Assembly: GCA_052324925.1 (NCBI GenBank)
Contig: JBQPRE010000004.1
Strand: one strand, 5' to 3'
Length of the DNA stretch: 64,000 nucleotides
DNA from: Flavimobilis sp052324925
GTDB taxonomy: Bacteria > Actinomycetota > Actinomycetes > Actinomycetales > Cellulomonadaceae
Position 1 is the stretch's first letter. Every line of letters starts with the position of its first letter. The notes beneath the pieces are model-generated. The model made no database searches and had not been told where the DNA came from. It saw nothing but the letters and a program-made list of their open reading frames with translations. Shown one piece after another: positions 34,999-43,470 of the stretch. Both the position numbers and the translations under genes were made by a program.

Positions 34999-35766
34999 GT
35001 GAGAATCACCCCTGCGCGCATCTCCGCCACGCCCGCGACCACCCTCGTCATGCTCGTCGTGATCGCGGGCGCAGCCACGGCCGCGGTCACGGCATGCGCG
35101 CCGATCGACGCCGACGCGTCGTCCCCCGAGACCGCCCCGGCCACGGTGTCTGCGCCCGCGGCGCCGGGCAGCACGTCGGGCCCCTCCGAGGAGGACCTGC
35201 CGCCGGGGTGGGACGAGCCCGGTGACGGACCCGCGCCGGTGCCCGCCGATGCGCTCTCGCCCGAGCAGCTGCTCGCCCTCGTGCGGCTGCCCGCGACCGG
35301 AGCCACGACCGCGGCGACATGCACGGAGGTCGACGCCCACCTGAGGTTCGTCGACGCAGCGCTCGGGCACCGCTTCGGCGTGCTCACCGTCGAGAACACC
35401 GGTGGCGGGCCCTGCGAGCTCGTCGGGTACCCGGGACTCGGAGGACGCGGCGCCTGGGGCTCGACGTTCCAGTGGGCGCTCGAGCAGCGCGACCCGGTGA
35501 ACCCTGACGCGACGCAGGACCCCGTGCGCCTCGCCCCGGGCGAGCACGCGGTCGCCAACCTCGAGTGGACGGGCGAGCTCGCAGGAGCCGCGTCGGAGCG
35601 CTTGGCCCTCGCGGTCGTGCAGATGGCTGCCGAGACCACGCCCGTCGCGATCGTCATCGCCCCCGACGGGGCACCGGGAGAGCCTGACGCCGGCTTCGAC
35701 ATCGGCATGTCGACCACGGTACGCATCGGTCCGTTCGCCCTGCTTGCGCGCACGACGTCACCCTGA
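34999..35766 (+). CDS. DUF4232-like lipoprotein
   Basis: The 255-aa exported protein has a hydrophobic signal (about 14-32) ending AAVTAC, a plausible lipobox, then a Pro/Ser/Glu linker to about residue 85. The C-terminal domain has features of DUF4232: a first Cys (TCTEVDAHL), a GHRFGVLTVENTGGGPCELVGYPG segment (with a second Cys, probably disulphide-linked) and beta-strand-rich remainder. Such domains occur in many actinobacterial cell-envelope lipoproteins of unknown function. It is transcribed divergently from the GH9 gene; no functional link is evident. Confidence 0.78.
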   Translation: MRITPARISATPATTLVMLVVIAGAATAAVTACAPIDADASSPETAPATVSAPAAPGSTSGPSEEDLPPGWDEPGDGPAPVPADALSPEQLLALVRLPATGATTAATCTEVDAHLRFVDAALGHRFGVLTVENTGGGPCELVGYPGLGGRGAWGSTFQWALEQRDPVNPDATQDPVRLAPGEHAVANLEWTGELAGAASERLALAVVQMAAETTPVAIVIAPDGAPGEPDAGFDIGMSTTVRIGPFALLARTTSP

Positions 35767-35790
35767 CGCGGCCCGTCCGGGAGCGGACCG

Positions 35791-36270
35791 CTACCGCGCC
35801 GGGCGTTCCCCCGCGGAGGTGGGCACGGTGAGCGAGTCCAGGAACGCGCGCAGCTGGCCGGCCGTCGAGACGAGGCTGGGGCGCGTCACCTCGCAGACGA
35901 GCCGATCGGTCTCGGGGACGCCGTCACCGAGAACTGTCACGACCGCGGACTCGAGCACAACCGTGCCCTCAGGCGTCACGGTGAGCGTGATCGTCACGCC
36001 GGCCTCGGGGATCTCGACGGACGGAACGGGTGAACCAGCCTCGAAGGTCTGGGACGCGAGGAGGTACGCGTCCGCGAGCCGTGCCACCGCGCGCGAGGGG
36101 ACCTTGCGGCCGAGGTAGCAGACGAGCTTGTGCGACGTGAGCACCTCGATGTCGACGAGAAGCATCCCGTCAGGGCCCGCAGACAGCCGGCGCGGATCCG
36201 GGACGGGAACCAGCCCGAACTCTGCCCCCGAGGGAGACACAAGCCGCCCCACCATCCCGCTGTTCCTCAT
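35791..36270 (-). CDS. hypothetical protein of 159 aa
   Basis: The protein is not recognised. It has no signal peptide or membrane helix, a mixed alpha/beta composition and valine-rich strands (VTITLTVTPEGTVVLES). A GGGGGA ribosome site lies seven bases before the ATG at 36270. G/C-rich third positions and balanced amino-acid use support real coding, in contrast to the Arg/Ser/Pro-heavy shadow frames around it. It converges on the DUF4232 gene and diverges from the lipocalin gene. Confidence 0.6.
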   Translation of the reverse strand: MRNSGMVGRLVSPSGAEFGLVPVPDPRRLSAGPDGMLLVDIEVLTSHKLVCYLGRKVPSRAVARLADAYLLASQTFEAGSPVPSVEIPEAGVTITLTVTPEGTVVLESAVVTVLGDGVPETDRLVCEVTRPSLVSTAGQLRAFLDSLTVPTSAGERPAR

Positions 36271-36525
36271 GTGTGTCCCCCTGAGCTCTCACGTCGGCGA
36301 CGAGCCGCAGCCGTGTGCCACGGCCTGCCTGGCGCGGTGCCACGACGGCCTGATCCGTCGTGCCTCAGACGGTAGCGCCAGCCACCGACGTTCGACGCCC
36401 TGCGACCGCGATCTCACCCCGCCGAGCCGCCCGGATCCTCCGACGGGGAGGCCGGACCGTCCTCGCACATGCGCGCACCATGCGTCCGTGCGACGTTGGA
36501 GGTCCACCGACGAACGGAGCACACC

Positions 36526-37035
36526 ATGGATGTCACGCCCGTGACGACTCTCGACCTCGAGCGTTACCTCGGCCTGTGGTACGAGATCGGTCGGTTGCCC
36601 ATGAAGCATGAGGACGACGCGTCCCGCGACGTCACCGCGGAGTACTCGCTCGAGCCTGACGGTCACGTGCGGGTCGACAACAGGTGCCTCGACGCACAGG
36701 GCGACCCCACGCAGGCCCTCGGACAGGCGACCCCGGACGACGCTCGACCCGGCCAGCTTGAGGTGACGTTCCTGCCGACGGGCCTGCGCTGGATCCCGTG
36801 GACGAGCGCCGACTACTGGGTCCTGCGCATCGATGACGCCTACACGACGGCGCTCGTCGGAACCCCCGACCACGCGTACCTGTGGCTGCTCGCACGCGCA
36901 CCGCACATCGATGGCGCCATCGAAGCGGCCTATCGTGCGACTGCCGAGGAGCAGGGCTTCGACCTCGGCCCCTGGATCCGCACACCGCAGTCGGGCGGTC
37001 GAGTGACGGACGAGCAGCTCGCGGCCGCCGGGTGA
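36526..37035 (+). CDS. lipocalin family protein (Blc-like)
   Basis: The 169-aa protein has the lipocalin features of the Blc/apolipoprotein D group: LERYLGLWYEIGRLP (G-x-W motif) at the N-terminus, VDNRCLD, TSADYWVLRID and the conserved ALVGTPDHAYLWLLAR. Bacterial Blc binds lysophospholipids in the envelope, but this copy has no signal peptide and should stay in the cytoplasm, so the substrate is open. GGAG lies six bases before the ATG. Confidence 0.88.
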   Translation: MDVTPVTTLDLERYLGLWYEIGRLPMKHEDDASRDVTAEYSLEPDGHVRVDNRCLDAQGDPTQALGQATPDDARPGQLEVTFLPTGLRWIPWTSADYWVLRIDDAYTTALVGTPDHAYLWLLARAPHIDGAIEAAYRATAEEQGFDLGPWIRTPQSGGRVTDEQLAAAG

Positions 37036-37290
37036 CCGGAGGTCGCGTCCCGCGAGCCGTCCCCTCCCGCGTGCCGTCGCGCCGCGGGACGCGACGACGC
37101 ACCAGGTGAGGCCCCCGGAGCTGCACGGCGCTGCCGGACGGGACCAAGGGACTACGTTCCCGGCCTGACATGCCGATATGCATGAACCCTAGGAAGATGG
37201 ACGGCACCGCTCGCACCTGACTCCGGTCATCGCACACCGACGCCGTCCGTGCGGGGCGCAAGGGCGCGCCCCCCGACGTGGGAGGTTGGC
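37036..37290. other. intergenic region upstream of ppdK
   Basis: 255 bases with no gene. They contain the DosR-type palindrome at 37148-37161 and candidate -10 hexamers TATGCA (37177-37182) and TAGGAA (37190-37195), leaving a leader of roughly 90-100 bases before ppdK. Confidence 0.5.
37148..37161. promoter_or_regulatory. weaker DosR-type box upstream of ppdK
   Basis: GGGACTACGTTCCC keeps the 5-4-5 layout of the DosR core with 9 of 10 arm bases (GTCCC reads TTCCC). The spacer resembles that of the cydA box. Its centre would lie at about -35 or -48 depending on which candidate -10 is used. Confidence 0.45.
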
Positions 37291-39999
37291 ATGGCCACGT
37301 ACGTACACCGGTTCGCCGAGGGCGGCAAGGACGACAAAGACCTGCTCGGCGGCAAGGGCGCGAACCTCGCCGAGATGGTGAAGATCGGCCTACCCGTCCC
37401 GCCCGGATTCACCATCACGACCGAGGCGTGCCGCGCCTATATGCGCGACGGCGTCGTCCCACCCGAGCTGCGGGTCGAGGTGACCATGGGAATCCGAGAG
37501 ATCGAGGACGCGCTCGGACGCCAGCTCGGTGACGTCCGCGATCCGCTGCTCGTCTCCGTGAGATCTGGCGCGAAGTTCTCGATGCCCGGAATGATGGAGA
37601 CGGTGCTCAACGTCGGGCTCAACGACGCGTCCGTGCGCGGGCTCGCACAGCTCGCGGGGGACGAACGCTTCGCGTGGGACTCCTACCGCAGGCTCATCCA
37701 GATGTTCGGCCGCACCGTTCTCGGCCTCGACGGCGACCTCTTCGCCGACGCTCTCGACGCGCTCAAGGAGGAGCGCGGTGCGGCGAGCGACGTCGATCTC
37801 ACGGCCGACGACCTCAGGCGGCTCGTCGCCACGTACAAGGCGATCGTCCTCGACCGCACGGGCCGCGAGTTCCCCCAGCACCCCAGGGAGCAGCTCGACC
37901 TCGCGATCGAAGCGGTCCTCAACTCGTGGAACACCGAACGTGCGCGCCTCTACCGTCGTCGCGAGCGCATCCCGGACGACCTCGGCACGGCCGTCAACGT
38001 CTGCACCATGGTCTTCGGCAACCTCGGCGACGACTCCGGGACCGGCGTGTGCTTCACGCGCGACCCCGCCACCGGGCACAGCGGCGTCTACGGCGACTAC
38101 CTTCCCAACGCGCAAGGCGAGGACGTCGTCGCGGGGATCCGCAACACCTACCCTCTCGCCCGCCTGGAAGAGATCGACCCCGTGTCCTACCGCGAGCTCC
38201 TCGCCGCGATGCGCAAGCTCGAGACGCACTACCGCGACCTGTGCGACATCGAGTTCACGATCGAGCGCGGCAAGCTCTGGCTCCTGCAGACCCGTGTCGG
38301 CAAGCGCACGGCGGCCGCCGCGTTCCGGGTCGCGACCCAGCTCGTCGACGAGCACCTCATCACGATGGACGAGGCGATCTCCCGTACGACGGGGGAGCAG
38401 CTGACACAGCTGATGTTCCCGCAGTTCGACCGGTCGGGGGCAACGACGCTCCTCACGCACGCCATGGCCGCCTCACCGGGCGCCGCCGTCGGTGAGATCG
38501 TCCTCGACAACGCGCAGGCCGAGGCCCGTGCGGCCGAGGGCGTCTCGGTGATCCTCGTCCGCCGCGAGACCAACCCCGACGACCTGCCGGGCATGATCGC
38601 CGCGGCAGGCATCCTCACGGCGCGCGGCGGCAAGACGTCCCACGCCGCCGTCGTCGCCCGCGGCATGGGCATCTGCGCGGTCGTGGGCGCCGAGAAGCTC
38701 GACGTCGACGTCGCCCGGCAGGAGGTCCGGGTCGACGACCGCATCCTGCGGCCCGGGGACGTCATCGCGATCGACGGGTCCACGGGCGAGGTCTTCCTCG
38801 GCGATGTGCCCGTCATGGACTCGCCCGTCATGCGCTACCTCTCCGACGGTCTCGAGGCGGGCCTCGAGGCAGCGCCCGACGACGCGACCCGCGAGCTTGT
38901 GACGGCTGTCGATCGCGTCCTCGATCACGCTGACGCCGTGCGCACCATGGGGGTGCGCGCGAATGCCGACTCGGCCGACGACGCGCTGCGTGCCCGCGCC
39001 CGCGGCGCGGAAGGGATCGGCCTGTGCCGCACCGAGCACCAGTTCCTCGGTGAACGTCGGCACTTCGTCGAAGCGGTCGTCCTCGCGGAGACGGATGCCG
39101 AGCGTGAAGCCGCGCTCACCGAGCTCCTGCCCATGCAGCGCGGCGACTTCGTCGGGCTGCTCGAGGCGATGGACGGGCTGCCCACGACGATCCGCCTCAT
39201 CGATCCGCCGCTGCACGAGTTCTTGCCCGACCTCACCGAGCTCTCGGTGCGGGTCGCGCTCGCGGAGCGCGACGGCGGCGCCGACCCCCACGACGTCAAG
39301 CTCCTTGCGGCCGTGAGCCGGATGCACGAGCAGAACCCGATGCTCGGCCTGCGGGGCGTGCGCCTCGGCCTGAAGATCCCGGGGCTGTTCGCGCTGCAGA
39401 TCCGAGCGGTGGCTGAGGCGACCGTCGAGCTGCGCGAGCGGGGCCGCGACCCGCGGCCCGAGATCATGGTGCCGCTCGTTGGCTCGGTGCGGGAGCTCCA
39501 GCTCGTGCGCGACGAGGCGCTCGGGATCCTCACGGAGGTCGGGCGTGCGGCGGGACAGCTGCTCGACCTACCCGTCGGGTGCATGATCGAGCTGCCACGG
39601 GCAGCGCTCACCGCGCATCGCATCGCCGAGGAGGCGGACTTCTTCTCGTTCGGGACGAACGACCTCACGCAGACGACGTGGGGGCTCTCGCGCGACGACG
39701 TGGAGGGCGCGTTCTTCCACGACTACCTCGACAACGGTGTCCTCACGATCTCCCCGTTCGAGACGATCGATGCCGTCGGCGTCGGTGCACTCGTGAGAGT
39801 CGGGGTCGAGGGTGGTCGGTCGACGAAGCCGGACCTCAAGATCGGCGTGTGTGGCGAGCACGGCGGGGACCCGGAGTCGATCCGGTTCTTCCAGTCGGCC
39901 GGGCTCGACTACGTCTCGTGCTCACCGTTCCGTGTGCCCGTCGCGCGCCTCGAGGCGGCCCGCGCCGCGGTCGAGGCGGGGAGCGAGTCCACCGCGTGA
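37291..39999 (+). CDS. ppdK: pyruvate, phosphate dikinase
   Basis: PPDK (902 aa) interconverts pyruvate + ATP + Pi with PEP + AMP + PPi. It has the full three-domain layout: nucleotide-binding domain at about 1-340 (GGKGANLAEM near the start), phospho-histidine domain with GGKTSHAAVVARGMG (His451) and PEP/pyruvate barrel at about 510-880, ending in the catalytic-Cys region GVCGEHGGDPESIRF. The ATG at 37291 has GGAGG five bases upstream. It allows PPi-linked glycolysis or gluconeogenesis and could save ATP when oxygen is short, consistent with the upstream DosR-type box. It is monocistronic and closed by a strong hairpin. Confidence 0.96.
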   Translation: MATYVHRFAEGGKDDKDLLGGKGANLAEMVKIGLPVPPGFTITTEACRAYMRDGVVPPELRVEVTMGIREIEDALGRQLGDVRDPLLVSVRSGAKFSMPGMMETVLNVGLNDASVRGLAQLAGDERFAWDSYRRLIQMFGRTVLGLDGDLFADALDALKEERGAASDVDLTADDLRRLVATYKAIVLDRTGREFPQHPREQLDLAIEAVLNSWNTERARLYRRRERIPDDLGTAVNVCTMVFGNLGDDSGTGVCFTRDPATGHSGVYGDYLPNAQGEDVVAGIRNTYPLARLEEIDPVSYRELLAAMRKLETHYRDLCDIEFTIERGKLWLLQTRVGKRTAAAAFRVATQLVDEHLITMDEAISRTTGEQLTQLMFPQFDRSGATTLLTHAMAASPGAAVGEIVLDNAQAEARAAEGVSVILVRRETNPDDLPGMIAAAGILTARGGKTSHAAVVARGMGICAVVGAEKLDVDVARQEVRVDDRILRPGDVIAIDGSTGEVFLGDVPVMDSPVMRYLSDGLEAGLEAAPDDATRELVTAVDRVLDHADAVRTMGVRANADSADDALRARARGAEGIGLCRTEHQFLGERRHFVEAVVLAETDAEREAALTELLPMQRGDFVGLLEAMDGLPTTIRLIDPPLHEFLPDLTELSVRVALAERDGGADPHDVKLLAAVSRMHEQNPMLGLRGVRLGLKIPGLFALQIRAVAEATVELRERGRDPRPEIMVPLVGSVRELQLVRDEALGILTEVGRAAGQLLDLPVGCMIELPRAALTAHRIAEEADFFSFGTNDLTQTTWGLSRDDVEGAFFHDYLDNGVLTISPFETIDAVGVGALVRVGVEGGRSTKPDLKIGVCGEHGGDPESIRFFQSAGLDYVSCSPFRVPVARLEAARAAVEAGSESTA

Positions 40000-40055
40000 G
40001 GTGAGGTTTGTGGGCTGAGGGGACGATCAGCTCACGGGTGCGGGACCCCCGCACA

Positions 40056-40094
40056 CCGACGGGCCTGCACGCATCCAGCGTGCAGGCCCGTCGG
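40056..40094. terminator. bidirectional hairpin after ppdK
   Basis: A 17-bp perfect stem (CCGACGGGCCTGCACGC and its complement) with loop ATCCA. It serves ppdK and the converging oxidoreductase, whose stop lies six bases further on. Confidence 0.82.
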
Positions 40095-40100
40095 CGTGGG

Positions 40101-41099
40101 TTACGCGTGAGCCGCGCGGTACCCGGCAAGCACCTCGTCGATGACGGCGGACGTGCGCAGTGCGGACCGGCCCGTGCTCGGGGACTCACCCTGACCCGTG
40201 AGCTCGTCGACGATCAGCTGGATGAGCGGCTGCTGCACGTGCTCGGGGTAGGACGCCTGGATCTCGCGGTCCGCGCCGTCGACGCGGACGCGGATCGGAG
40301 CCTCGCCGAAGCACGGGAAGCGCACCGAGCCGCGCGTCCCGTGGATCGCGATCTCGTCGGCGTGCTCGTCGGCGTCGTACGCCCACGTGCCCGTTCCCAC
40401 GGCGCCCGACGCCCACCGGAACGTCGCCACGACGTGGTCCTCGGCAGCGGAGTCGCCCGTGACGTTCGTCGCGATGCCGTGCACCTCCTCGACCGGGCCG
40501 AGCAGGTGGTCGAGCCAGTCGAGCGCGTGCGAACCGAGGTCGACGAACAGGCCGCCGCCCGAGAGCTCCGGCTGCAAGCGCCACGGCGCCTCGCTGCCCG
40601 GCTCGACCCGCGCGCGAGGGCCGACGTTCCGCACCGACACCGTGCGCACCTCGCCGATCTCGCCCGAACGCACGAGGTCCTCCACGACCCTGAAGCGAGG
40701 CATGGCGCGGCGGTAGTACGCGACGAAGAGCGGGACGCCCGCGGCGTCGCACGCCTCGATCATCGCGCGGCACTCCTCGCCCGTGCGCGCCATCGGCTTC
40801 TCGACGTAGACCGGCTTGCCCGCGGCAGCGACCCGGATCGCGTAGTCCGCGTGCGAGCCGGGAGGCGTCGCGATGTACACCGCGTCGACCTCGGGGTCGT
40901 TGATGAGCGCGTCAGCGTCGTCGTACCAGCGGGGCACGCCGTGACGGGCCGCGTAGTCGGCGGCCTTCGCGCCGTCGCGGCGCATGACGGCGACGAGGGA
41001 GGACCGCTCGGCCTTCTGGAAACCAGGGCCCGACTTGTGTTCGGTGACATCGCCGACGCCGATGATGCCCCAGCGGACGTGAGTGAGAGGTGCGTTCAT
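40101..41099 (-). CDS. Gfo/Idh/MocA family oxidoreductase
   Basis: The 332-aa NAD(P)-dependent sugar or inositol dehydrogenase-like protein has an N-terminal Rossmann fold (WGIIGVGDVTEHKSGPG), the EKP motif (YVEKPMARTGEE) and a C-terminal alpha/beta domain with GGGLFVDLGSHALDWLDHLLG. Substrate cannot be predicted; it stands alone, outside the sugar cluster. ATG 41099 is used; a GTG two codons earlier is possible, and neither has an obvious ribosome site. Confidence 0.88.
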   Translation of the reverse strand: MNAPLTHVRWGIIGVGDVTEHKSGPGFQKAERSSLVAVMRRDGAKAADYAARHGVPRWYDDADALINDPEVDAVYIATPPGSHADYAIRVAAAGKPVYVEKPMARTGEECRAMIEACDAAGVPLFVAYYRRAMPRFRVVEDLVRSGEIGEVRTVSVRNVGPRARVEPGSEAPWRLQPELSGGGLFVDLGSHALDWLDHLLGPVEEVHGIATNVTGDSAAEDHVVATFRWASGAVGTGTWAYDADEHADEIAIHGTRGSVRFPCFGEAPIRVRVDGADREIQASYPEHVQQPLIQLIVDELTGQGESPSTGRSALRTSAVIDEVLAGYRAAHA

Positions 41100-41142
41100 G
41101 CGCACACGCTATCGGGGAACGCGACGGTCGTGTGACACGGAC

Positions 41143-41180
41143 GTGCCCGGGAACCGTCGGGCGGGACGGCTCCCGGGCAC
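41143..41180 (-). terminator. hairpin after the SDR gene
   Basis: A 16-bp stem with one mismatch (GTGCCCGGGA core) and a 6-base loop, between the SDR stop and the next minus-strand gene. Confidence 0.65.
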
Positions 41181-41214
41181 TCGATCGTGCGCGCCGCTGT
41201 GACGCGCGGGCGCG

Positions 41215-41955
41215 TCAGCCGGCGCTGCGACCACCGTCGATGACCCACACCTGGCCGGTCACGTGCGAGGCCTCGTCGCTCGCGAGGAACGCGGCGACGT
41301 TCGCCATCTCCTCGGGCTCCCCGACACGGCCCTGAGGCACCTGTGCGGCGAGGCCCTCGAGCAGCTCGGGGTCGAGCTTGTCGAGCCACGGGGTACGCGT
41401 GACGCCGGGACCGATCGCGTTGACGCGAATGTTGTCGCCCGCGTACTCGAGGGCTGCGGTCTTCGTCATCATGACGATCGCACCCTTCGACGTGATGTAG
41501 GCCGCCGCGGTGGGCGTCGCGAAGAGACCGCCGATCGAGGCGGTGTTGACGATCGAGCCGCCTCCCTTGGCGAGCATGAGCCGCAGCGCGACCTGCTGGA
41601 CGCGGAACGCCTGACGCACGTTGATCCGGATGACGCGGTCGAAGTCCTCGATCGGGTACTCGTGCGACCGCACGGCCGGGCCGTTGATGCCGACGTTGTT
41701 CGCGAGGATATCGATGCCGCCGATCTCGTCGCGCAGGTAGGTCTCGAGCGCGTCGATCGCGTCGTCGTCGTCGACGTCGAGCGAGTAGCCCACGGCGCCG
41801 CCGCCGATCTCGGCCGCTACCTGAGATTCCTTGCCGCTCAGATCGGCGACGATGACGCGTGCGCCCTCGGATGCGAGCTTGCGTGCGATCGCCGCGCCGA
41901 TTCCCTGGCCGCCGCCGGTGACGAGTGCGGTTCTGCCTTCGAGCCTCGTGGTCAT
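41215..41955 (-). CDS. SDR family oxidoreductase
   Basis: The 246-aa classical short-chain dehydrogenase has TGGGQGIG (cofactor site), NNVG, catalytic Ser in NTASIGG, the active-site YITSK and a C-terminal GQVWVIDGG. It resembles glucose/3-oxoacyl reductase-type SDRs; substrate unknown. AGGAGG lies six bases before the ATG. The hairpin after it makes it a single-gene unit. Confidence 0.9.
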   Translation of the reverse strand: MTTRLEGRTALVTGGGQGIGAAIARKLASEGARVIVADLSGKESQVAAEIGGGAVGYSLDVDDDDAIDALETYLRDEIGGIDILANNVGINGPAVRSHEYPIEDFDRVIRINVRQAFRVQQVALRLMLAKGGGSIVNTASIGGLFATPTAAAYITSKGAIVMMTKTAALEYAGDNIRVNAIGPGVTRTPWLDKLDPELLEGLAAQVPQGRVGEPEEMANVAAFLASDEASHVTGQVWVIDGGRSAG

Positions 41956-42080
41956 GGTGCCCTCCTGGTTCCATCGGTGGGGCCGACGAGCCGTGTGGAG
42001 CGCGCTGCGCCGGACCCTGTTCTTACACCGTGTCATTAAAGAGTCGACGGTTCGAGAGACGATGGTCCTAGGCCAAGAGG

Positions 42081-43049
42081 TCAGGCCTCCTCGACGAGAT
42101 CGAGGTACGCAGCCGCGGGTTCCCGGCCTGCGTCAGCGACCCTGCCACGGCGGAAGAGCTCGAGGACCCGCGGGTCGACGTAGGACGCACGGGCGACCGC
42201 GGGCGTGTTCCCGAGGACGTCGGCCGTGGCAACGATGGCCGCACGGATGGCACGCTCCTGCTCGCGCGGGTCGTCGAGAGCCCCCGCCCGTGCGAGCTCA
42301 CGCGCAGCGGTCGCCGAGCCGAGCAACGTCCGCAAGTCCTTGGTCGTGGCGTCCGTGCCGGTGACGTCGCGCACGTACGCGTTGAGCTCAGCCGCCCGGA
42401 CCGGGATCCACCGCCTCCCGTCGCGGTGCGCGAGCAGCCGTGCGCGCGCCGAACGCCCGCGGGTCAGTGACCGGACCGCCACAGCAAGGTCATGGTCCGT
42501 CGTCGAGACGTGCCAGTGCAGGCCGCTCTTGCCGGGGAAGTCGAGGGTGACGGTCTCGGCGGCGACCGTGGCGTGACTGACGGCAAGCGTCGTCAGACCA
42601 CGGTGTCCCGTGACGGCGGTGTGCCGAGCGTCGCCGACCCGGATCCCCACCGTGTCGACGAGGCGGAAGCCGGCCGCGAGAGCGCGCCCACGGCTGCCCG
42701 GGTCGGACCGAAGGTCGCGTCTGACCCGGGCCCGCGCTTGCGGGAGAGCCGTGGCCAGGCCGGGCAGGCGCGCGAACTTCGCAGCGCCCTGCGCCTCGAT
42801 CCACGCCGGGTGATAGATGTACTGCCTCCTGCCCGCGCCATCGGTCCCCGTCGCGAGGATGTGGCTGCGGGGGTTCGGGGAGAACCACACGTCGCGCCAC
42901 GCAGGTGGCACGGCGAGGGCTCGCAGCCGCTCGACGACGTCCTCATCGCGGATGCGCGCACCCTGCTCGTCGACGTACGTGAAGCCCGTGCCTGCACCAC
43001 GTCGACCCCAGCCGCGCGCGTCCAGGTGGGCGCGGACCAGACGGACCAT
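42081..43049 (-). CDS. bacterial DNA topoisomerase IB
   Basis: This is a 322-aa poxvirus-type topoisomerase IB, which relaxes supercoils through a 3'-phosphotyrosyl intermediate. The N-terminal domain (GTGFTYVDEQGARIRDEDV, then WFSPNPRSHILATGTDGAGRRQYIYHP) and the catalytic domain (DFPGKSGLHWHV, TTKDLRTLLGS) are recognisable. The nucleophile Tyr is likely in ASYVDPRVLELF near residue 290. The ATG lies one base after the stop of the preceding small gene, so translation is probably coupled. TopIB is an accessory enzyme scattered among bacteria, often acquired laterally. Confidence 0.9.
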   Translation of the reverse strand: MVRLVRAHLDARGWGRRGAGTGFTYVDEQGARIRDEDVVERLRALAVPPAWRDVWFSPNPRSHILATGTDGAGRRQYIYHPAWIEAQGAAKFARLPGLATALPQARARVRRDLRSDPGSRGRALAAGFRLVDTVGIRVGDARHTAVTGHRGLTTLAVSHATVAAETVTLDFPGKSGLHWHVSTTDHDLAVAVRSLTRGRSARARLLAHRDGRRWIPVRAAELNAYVRDVTGTDATTKDLRTLLGSATAARELARAGALDDPREQERAIRAAIVATADVLGNTPAVARASYVDPRVLELFRRGRVADAGREPAAAYLDLVEEA

Positions 43050-43050
43050 G

Positions 43051-43317
43051 TCAGTGCGAGCGCAGCAGCCGGACGAGCTCGGCCTTGCGCAGATGCGAGT
43101 AGCCCGTGAGGCCCAGCTCCTTCGCGCGAGAGCGTAGCTCGCGCACCGTCCGCTCCGAGTAGTCGTCGGCAGCTCCGCCGCGTCGACCGACCGTGGAACG
43201 GCCCTGGGCCGCGGCCGCGTTCGAGATGCGGGCCGCCTTCTCCTTGGACGCGCCGTCGTGCCGCAGCGTCTCGTAGAGCTCGGGATCCTTGAGCTGAGGT
43301 GTCGTCGTGCGGGGCAT
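43051..43317 (-). CDS. small Rho_N/SAP-like protein (DUF7218-like)
   Basis: An 88-aa basic protein. The N-terminal half (ELYETLRHDGASKEKAARI, ending in an S/T/G-rich stretch) is of the type often annotated as plasmid-stabilisation-like. The C-terminal 35 residues (TVRELRSRAKELGLTGYSHL) form a Rho_N/SAP-like helix-extended-loop-helix that binds nucleic acid in other proteins. ATG 43317 is chosen because GGAGG lies five bases upstream; a second ATG four codons earlier would consume that site. It is the first gene of a two-gene unit with topoisomerase IB, which suggests a DNA-related role. Confidence 0.8.
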   Translation of the reverse strand: MPRTTTPQLKDPELYETLRHDGASKEKAARISNAAAAQGRSTVGRRGGAADDYSERTVRELRSRAKELGLTGYSHLRKAELVRLLRSH

Positions 43318-43470
43318 GTCGACCTCCATGTCTGGCGTGCTTCCATCGTGGCCACACACTGCCCTGCACGCCAGCGGAGCCGAGGTGCACGCCCTGAGAA
43401 CGCGACCTAGCGTTGCTGGTGACGGTCTGCGCCGTCCGGCGCGGGCTCCCCTCACGCAGAGGAGCGCACC

